DNA of 64,000 nt from positions 50,564 through 114,563 of the forward strand of contig WTPW01000605.1 of NCBI GenBank assembly GCA_009809945.1. The letters run 5' to 3'. This document shows positions 57,556-64,000 of this stretch, piece after piece. Below the pieces are notes generated by a model, which had not been told where the DNA came from, did not search any database, and worked only from the letters and a program-made list of their open reading frames with translations. The DNA is from Gigaspora margarita (lineage: Eukaryota > Glomeromycota > Glomeromycetes > Diversisporales > Gigasporaceae). Within the stretch, counting starts at the first letter, position 1, and the number at the start of each line of letters is the position of its first letter. The translations under genes were made by a program, and so were the position numbers.

Positions 57556-57767
57556 TGAATGCTAAAAAAGTTTACTTAAAGCCTAAATTTATAATTCATT
57601 AGTAAATATTTGCATAATACAGAATTTTCTATATTTTATTAATATAAATATAGAAAATTCTAAAATTTTCTATATTTTTATTAATATAAATATAGAAAAT
57701 TCTGCATTATGCAAAATTTTACTAATAAATAATAAATTTGGGTTTAAAGTAAACTTATTTAGCATCA
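57556..57767. repeat. Satellite-type hairpin
   Basis: GCTAAAAAAGTTTACTTAAA folds on AGTAAACTTATTTAGCATC, with a doubled TATTAATATAAATATAGAAAA centre. It is related to the 1590-4060 array. A neighbouring unit starts at 57925 and resumes at 58800 after the 58050 insertion. Confidence 0.7.
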
Positions 57768-58049
57768 ATAAATATATTAATTTAGCATATATTCCTTTAA
57801 TTTTACTGATTATTCAAATTAATATGAGTAAAATTGGTAAAATTTTATCAAAAATATAAATTTACTCATTTTTATTTTAAAAATTAAAATATTAAAAAAA
57901 TATATACTAAAATAATATATTGTTTAGTGCTAAATAAGTTTACTTAGAGCTAAACTTAATTAATTAGTAAAAGTTTGCATGATGCAAAATTTTCTATATA
58001 TTTTATTAATATAAATATAGAAAATTATGCATTATGCACCCTTTTACTA

Positions 58050-58799
58050 CAGTTAGACCTCTCTATAGTTACACCCTATATAGTCATATCTCTATATAAA
58101 CACCTAATATTGTGCAACAAACTTAATATAGTAAAAAAACTCATCATAGTCACAAATTATCGATAATCCCTAACACAAAAAATTTTTGATTTTTTTATCA
58201 ATTTTATTACAAATTTTGATTAAATATGGATTATAACATCTGATTGACCAATATTCATATTCATGTTTATTTAAAAATTTTTATTAAAAATTTATAAATG
58301 TTGAACAGCAAATAACTATTGATGCAGTAGTCCAATTTGGATGAAACAACTTCCAAAATGGTCATCTTGATGAGACAATTCTAATGAGCTCAAGATCATT
58401 AAAATCCAATTTCAAGCTCCTGTAATTATTAAGAATTTGTGTTACTTTACATGTTTAAGAATTGATTAAATTTAAGCATCTAAGTAAAAAAAATCCTTAA
58501 TAATTTTAGCATTTTGCTTAGTATTTTGTAACTAGATTTGGACAATTTTAGACTTTTTAGAATTGTCTCATTGAGTCAAACACTCTAGCAGTCATTTTAT
58601 CCAAATTGGGCCACTGGATCAAAAGTTATTTATAATCAAACATTTTAAAATTTTTAATAGTATTTCAAATATATGCAAATATATTACTTATTGGCCTTTA
58701 ATGATGTGACCATGACAAGGCATTTTATTTAGAGTCACACTTCTATATAATCACCAAAATAGGGTGCAACCAACTTGTGATTATAGAAAGGTCTAACTG
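58050..58799. mobile_element. pogo-type TA-target element, 750-bp form
   Basis: CAGTTAGACCTCTCTATAG and, inverted, CAGTTAGACCTTTCTATAA are flanked by TA (58048-58049, 58800-58801). The flanking satellite hairpin at 57716 gives the uninterrupted TTTTACTAATAAA. Its two halves match the outer parts of 34992-38945, and its middle contains the diverged CTCAATGAGA foldback. Confidence 0.8.
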
Positions 58800-58801
58800 T
58801 A

Positions 58802-61800
58802 ATAAATTATAAAATTGAGTTCAAAGTAAACTTATTAAGCATCAAAAAAACATTATTTCAGTATATATTTCTTTAATTTTTTTAATTTATCAATCAATAT
58901 GAGCAAAATTAGTAAATTTTTATCAAATATAACTTTGCTCATTTTATTTAAAAAAATTAAGTAAATTAAAAGAATTAGTAAAAAAAGAACAAATCATTTT
59001 TAGTAAAATTTTTTAATTTTTAAATTAAAATATCTTAACAACATTTAATCAAATTTGCTAAAAAAAATTTTATTTTAATATTAAAATTATATAGAATTAA
59101 AATAAAAAAAATTATTTAATTTATTAAGATAGTTGTTAAAATATTTAAATTTAAAGTTAAGAAAACTTTTACTTAGAAAATATATGTTCTTTTTCTACTA
59201 ACTCACCCTATATATACCAGAATAATATGATTTTTTTTGTGCTATATAAGTTTACTTAGAGCCTAAATTTATAATTTATTAGTAAAATTTTTCATAATGC
59301 AGAATTTCTATATTTTTATTAATAAAAATATAAAAAATTCTGCATCATGCAAAATTTTGTTAATAATGAACTATGACTTTTAGTACTAAATAAACTTTTT
59401 AGCACTCAAAAACATTATTTTGGTATTATTTATATTTAAATAAATTTATTTATAGCCCAAAATTATAATTTATATTTTACTAATTAATTCTAACTTTGTA
59501 TTTAAGTAAACTTGTTTAAAATATAAAAATATATTTATATTATTCAAATTCAAACCAGTTTGCAAACTTCAAACTCAAACCTAAATCAAACTCAAATTTA
59601 ACTAAAAGATTTTCAAATTAACTCAAATATTTTTTTAATTCTAGTTTGAGATCAGTTTTGATTTGAAATTAAATCAACCCAAATCTGAGCTAAAGTTTGA
59701 TTTGATCTAGATTTGCAGGAACTCTACTTCAAACTAATAATATCAAAGATAAAAAAACCTAGCAATGTGCTTATAATGAAAGAATACTAGAAGAAAGAGC
59801 ATCAAAGTGAATAATATCAATAATTAAGAACAACACCAAATTAAATAATAAAAGAAAAATAATTAGCACAAAAAAAAACACTAATCAAAGCCAAATAAAG
59901 AAGTATCAAACTAAATTATTACTATCAAAAAAAACTATATCACAAAAAACACCAAGTTAAATAGCATCAATGATAAAAAGGAAAACACCAAACTAAAAAA
60001 TACCAATGACAAAAAAAAACTATATCACAAAAAACACAAATTGGAAAGCACTAGCAATAGGATAAAATTACCAAACTAAATAACACCAATAACAAAAAAC
60101 ACCAAATTGGATGGTGCCAAAAAATGAAAAAAAAGATAGCACCAAAAATAAAAAAAGCATTCCAATAAAATGGATAATACTCTAAAACTAAAAAAAGAAC
60201 AATAAAATTAGTACTGTTTTGATAAAAAAAAATAAAAAACAAAAAAAATTAAATAACTTATCTTTATACCCACTATGTGTAACTAGTGAATATTATTGCT
60301 GGTGATTTAAAGTAAATACTATTTTAAAAAGTACTGCATAGAATTTTATGATTGTTTTTTTATTTAAAAGCTTTAAATTTAATGAGTTTATTATATAATT
60401 TTAAATTGATATTATTTTTATTTAACTTGATTTAATTTCATATGGGCCAATTTTTTGACCCCAAAACTGACCAATTATGATCGAGGATTATCAAAAAATT
60501 TTACACAAAAATTTGTTATAGAGCGAATTTTCACAAAAATGGCCTTTTTAACCAGCTTTGCATTTATAATTAAGTATATAAAAAATTATAAAATGCTTGT
60601 ATTTAATTATAAGCAAAAAGTAGGTTAAAAAAGCCATTTTTTTGAAAATTAGTCTCCAAATTTATCCTTGATAGTTACCAATCCATCAAACAATGCCCAA
60701 CCCATTCTAAAACACCTGAGTATTTCAACAAATGGTAAAAGTACTTCTTTCTCCTTTTATTGAGTTTTATTGGTTTTTTATCTTGTCTAGATATTAAAAA
60801 CACTCTTTTTTAGTTGTAACAAGTGCTTAATTTGTTAGTTTTTTAATATCACTTAGGAGCAAATTTTTGTGTAATGGTTTATCGAAAAAAGGCCCAAAAA
60901 ATCAAATTAGCTGATATGTTTTAAAAGTGTTCAAAATAATATGTACCAATTATAGTATTATATTAGACATACTTGGACATAATCTTGGATATATTATACA
61001 AATAATCAAATATTAATAACTTAAAAACTTATTATGAAATTAATATAATTTCTTGAAAAATATTAATACTTAATTTTATAAATAATTATATATTTTTAAA
61101 TAATATATTCTAATTTTATACAAGTTAAACATACATAGATATTCTTGAACTTGGATACTGCAAAAAAGGTCTTGAACATTAAAAATATACAATATTTTCC
61201 CACTGTATATAACTATTAGTAGGGATGTGTTTCTGCTTAAATTGGTTAGTTCATGCTCTAAAACCTAAACTAATATTGTTCTAAAGCAAATACAAAAATT
61301 GAGTTTCAAACTCTATTTTAAAACTGGTTATATACATAAATATTAATTATGTTTACCTAAACATCATACTTTATATTTCTGTTTAGAATACATGCATAAA
61401 TTCATATTGAGTATTTGTATAATATATTTATTGTTATAATATATACTGCAAGTGCTTTTGGTCTAAATTCATCTTGAAATAACAATATGTTTAGCATGAA
61501 GATAAGTTCAGTTACATTAAACTATTGTCCAAATGAGCTTTCTTTATCCATTTTGTAAAATTGAAATAATTAAAGTAAAAAAAATAAAAAAGCAATATAT
61601 CTATATATTTGAGAATCTTTAAAATAAACTTAAGCAATTTTTTTTTACTTTTAGTTAAAATGTTATCAATAAACTTTTAATTAATCATTTAATTAAAATT
61701 GTTATACTATTCAAAAGTTATCAATCAGAAAAGTTTTTTAGTATAGCTCTGTGCAAATTTTTAAAAAAAATAATTATTAAAAATTAATGCAGATTTGTGA

Positions 61801-62170
61801 TCCTGCTATTAATTGTTAAAGAATTTTTTTTATTTTCTGCCAAATTTAATTTTTTGTGCAGATTTTTAACAATTAAAATCAAAAATCTGTGCAGATTTGT
61901 GCAGATTGTAAAAAGTGAATAATAATAAATAACTATATGCTTGCCTAAATATTAAATACTAGCTAAATTTTTATATATCATATTAAAAGAAGATATTTGA
62001 ATATTCATATATTTTAATAATATAATTTATTATATTGGTAAATTATAAATTTCATAAAAATAATAAAAAATAATATATTTTTATTAAAAAAACTACAAAA
62101 CAAATTACAAAAGATACTAGAAAAGCACCTTAGAGTTGCAACACAAATACCATAAAGATACTATACAAAC
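58802..62170. other. Repeat debris, no gene seen
   Basis: The contents are a satellite hairpin (59235-59400), an AAACTCAAA-word fragment (59548-59728) and an ACACCAAA-type A-rich tandem stretch (59760-60240). An inverted-end unit lies at about 60438-60920 (TTTTACACAAAAATTTGTTA mirrored by AGCAAATTTTTGTGTAATGG). The remainder is AT-rich. Confidence 0.5.
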
Positions 62171-63390
62171 ACTACTAAATTCTCAGCAAAACAAACAATA
62201 AATAGCACAATTTATAATAAAATATAAACAGCATAACAACTTCATTACAATGCCATACAAAAATTATCAACTCCAATAACTCTATTAATGATGGCCTATT
62301 AGCAAAATTATACCCAGAAGAAAGAAAAGCAAATATATAAGGAAAAAAAACCTTTATCTCCAAGATGAAGAAATGATAACTCCAATAACTTCAGTAATGA
62401 TAGCTCCAATAACAAAATTGAACTAGAAAAAAGAAAAGCAGTAAATATATAAAAAAAAACTAACTTCAAGATAAAAAACTTACTTGAACCTCCAGTAATA
62501 ACAGCTCCAATGGCAAAACATACCCAGAAGAAAGAGAAGCAAATATATAAGAAAAAAAATCACACCTTCAAGAGAAAAAAATAGTGACTCCAATAACTCC
62601 AATAAGAATAGCTCCAATGGCAAAATCAAGTTCAGAAGAAGAAAAGCAGTAAATATATAAGAAAAAAATGATACCAAGACAAAAAACTTATCTGAAAACT
62701 CTAGAAAAAATGGCTCCAATAGCAAAATCACACCCAGAAGAAAGAAAAGCAAATATATAAGAAAAAAACTACAACTCTATTAACTCTAGTAATAACAGCT
62801 CTAACAGCAAAATCAACCCCAAAAAAAGAGAAGCAGCAGTAAATATATAAAAAAATAATAACACCAAGACAAAAACTTATCCAAAACTTCCAGTAACAAT
62901 GGCTCCAATGGCAAAATTACACTCAAAAGAAAGAGAAGCAAATACTGTATCCTATCATGAATAAGCACCCCTTTTTTGAAATTTCAAACTCAACATTCTT
63001 GATAACTATCTAATCAAACTTAATAAAAATTTTTTTATTTAAATTTTATAGAGCTATAAAATTTAAATAAAAAATTTTTATTAAGTTTGATAAGATATTT
63101 ATCAAGAACATTGAGTTTGAAATTTCAAAAAAAGGGTGCTTATTCAATGATAGGATACGGTATATAAAAAAAAACAACCCCAAGATGAAGAAAATAGTGA
63201 TTCCAATAACTTTAGTAACAATGATTCCAATAGTAAAATCAAATCTAAAAAAAAGAAAACCAGTAAATATATAAGAAAAAAAATGACAGCAAGATAAAAA
63301 ACTTATTTGAAACTAATGGCTCCAATAGTGAAATCATATTCAAAAAAAAAGAAATAGCAGTAAATATAAAAAAAAACAAATTTAATCTAA
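62170..63390. repeat. ~105-bp AC-rich tandem repeat, about ten units
   Basis: Each unit has GCTCCAATGGCAAAATCA, CCCAGAAGAAAGAAAAGC and AAATATATAAGAAAAAAA in order, with drift. The array is split at 62943-63162 by a hairpin MITE. Hydrophobic minus-strand frames here are by-products of the repeat. Confidence 0.8.
62945..63160. mobile_element. 216-bp hairpin MITE, copy 2
   Basis: CTGTATCCTATCATGAATAA to ..ATGATAGGATACGG, flanked by TA (62943-62944, 63161-63162). The host tandem repeat normally reads GCAAATATATAAG, so the TA duplication is directly visible. Same length and arms as 34487-34702. Confidence 0.9.
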
Positions 63391-63654
63391 AAATATATAT
63401 ATATAAACTTATCTGATTGGCTAATCAGAGTAGTGCTAGAACTTTTCTATAAAATAAAAACAATAGATAAATTAAAAAAAAATATAAAAAAGTAAATAAC
63501 AAAAAAATAATAAAAAAAAATAATTAAAAAATAATAATAAAAAAAAGATAATTAAAAAAAAACAAATTAAAAAAAGTTTAAAAGCATTAAAAAAATTTAA
63601 AAAAAGATAAAGTAAAAAAAAAAGAGAATTTCTATTTGTACACAAAGTAGTGCT

Positions 63655-63806
63655 CCTATGAACTGGACTCGAACCGGACTTTAGTCAAGTCCGAGTCTGG
63701 TTCGATTTTCGAACCGGACTTGGACTTTTATATTCAGACTTTTTGGTCAAGTCCAAGTTCGGTCCGGTTTCGGTTCGAAGTTCGCGAACCAGTCCGAGTT
63801 CGAATG
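63655..63806. mobile_element. Word-repeat fragment, word GTCCGGTTCG
   Basis: CGAACCGGACTT, AAGTCCGAGT and GGTCCGGTTTCGGTTCG repeat in both orientations. Neither end is a recognisable terminus. It abuts a satellite hairpin at 63825. It is GC-rich against its surroundings. Confidence 0.5.
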
Positions 63807-63824
63807 TAGTTATATGTATTTTTT

Positions 63825-64000
63825 GGTGCTGAACAAGTTTACTTAGTGCATATTTTTTAGAATTAATTAGTAAAATTTTATGAATTTTAAGATTTTATAA
63901 AATTTTATTAATAAAATTTTATAAAATCTTATAATACACAAAATTTTATTATTTAATTCTAACTTTATGCACTAAGTAAACTTATTCAGCACCTAAAAAT
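63825..64000. repeat. Satellite-type hairpin at window edge
   Basis: GGTGCTGAACAAGTTTACTT is mirrored by AGTAAACTTATTCAGCACC across a TTTTATTAATAAAATTTTAT centre. It is a unit of the 1590-4060 family. Confidence 0.75.

Noticed and set aside
62480..62752. Leucine/phenylalanine-rich 90-residue minus frame resembling a membrane protein
   Set aside because: It lies wholly in the AC-rich ~105-bp tandem repeat.

Overview
The window reads as very AT-rich, gene-poor nuclear DNA of a eukaryote that is almost wholly built from transposable elements. The only intact host genes I can support are two initiator tRNA-Met(CAU) genes near 48.2 and 48.6 kb. Their A54-type T-loop (ATCGAAA) and A1:U72 acceptor pair mark them as cytoplasmic eukaryotic initiators. 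The decayed MULE transposase (FAR1-like N-terminus, MULE DDE block, SWIM remnant, C-terminal CxxC..GHNSRTC-type knuckle) is of a sort common in arbuscular-mycorrhizal fungi. A Glomeromycotina-like fungus is my best inference, not a proof. Two N gaps (30854-31516 and 47295-48093) interrupt the assembly.

Layout. 0.6-4.1 kb: a ~325-bp foldback satellite array broken by a TA-target MITE, which itself holds an 8-bp-target element. 5.27-8.53 kb: a 3.26-kb pogo-like element with 19-bp inverted ends and a broken transposase on the minus strand, pierced by two MITEs. 9.4-10.9 kb: a hAT-like element carrying two TA-target MITEs. 12.6-13.2 kb: a SINE with a 16-bp exact target duplication and a tRNA-like head. 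14.2-17.0 kb: nested giant palindromes around a 128-bp minisatellite. 18.7-19.1 kb: a possible solo LTR. 21.46-30.21 kb: an 8.76-kb element with 56-bp inverted ends and an 8-bp target duplication that encloses the MULE transposase relic, two PIF/Harbinger-like elements and other insertions. 30.8-31.9 kb: a TTAA-target foldback. 33-42 kb: several hAT-like elements, a 3.95-kb pogo-type element and a 3.35-kb inverted-repeat element. 44-47 kb: fragments and MITEs. 48.1-48.7 kb: the duplicated tRNA cassette. 48.7-52.7 kb: Tc1-, Harbinger- and hAT-type MITEs. 55.3-56.8 kb: a Harbinger-like element loaded with hairpins. 57.5-64 kb: hairpin repeats, AC-rich tandem repeats and a final word-repeat fragment.

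The main observation is a class of small elements with exact or near-exact 8-bp target duplications. They begin TAG/CAG, as hAT elements do, and each body is written largely in one private 6-8 bp word repeated in both orientations. At least a dozen elements have different words. Many insertions can be verified inside the window because an uninterrupted paralogue (empty site) lies a few kilobases away. No cooperating host pathway is encoded here. All coordinates and repeats were read by eye, and no search was run.
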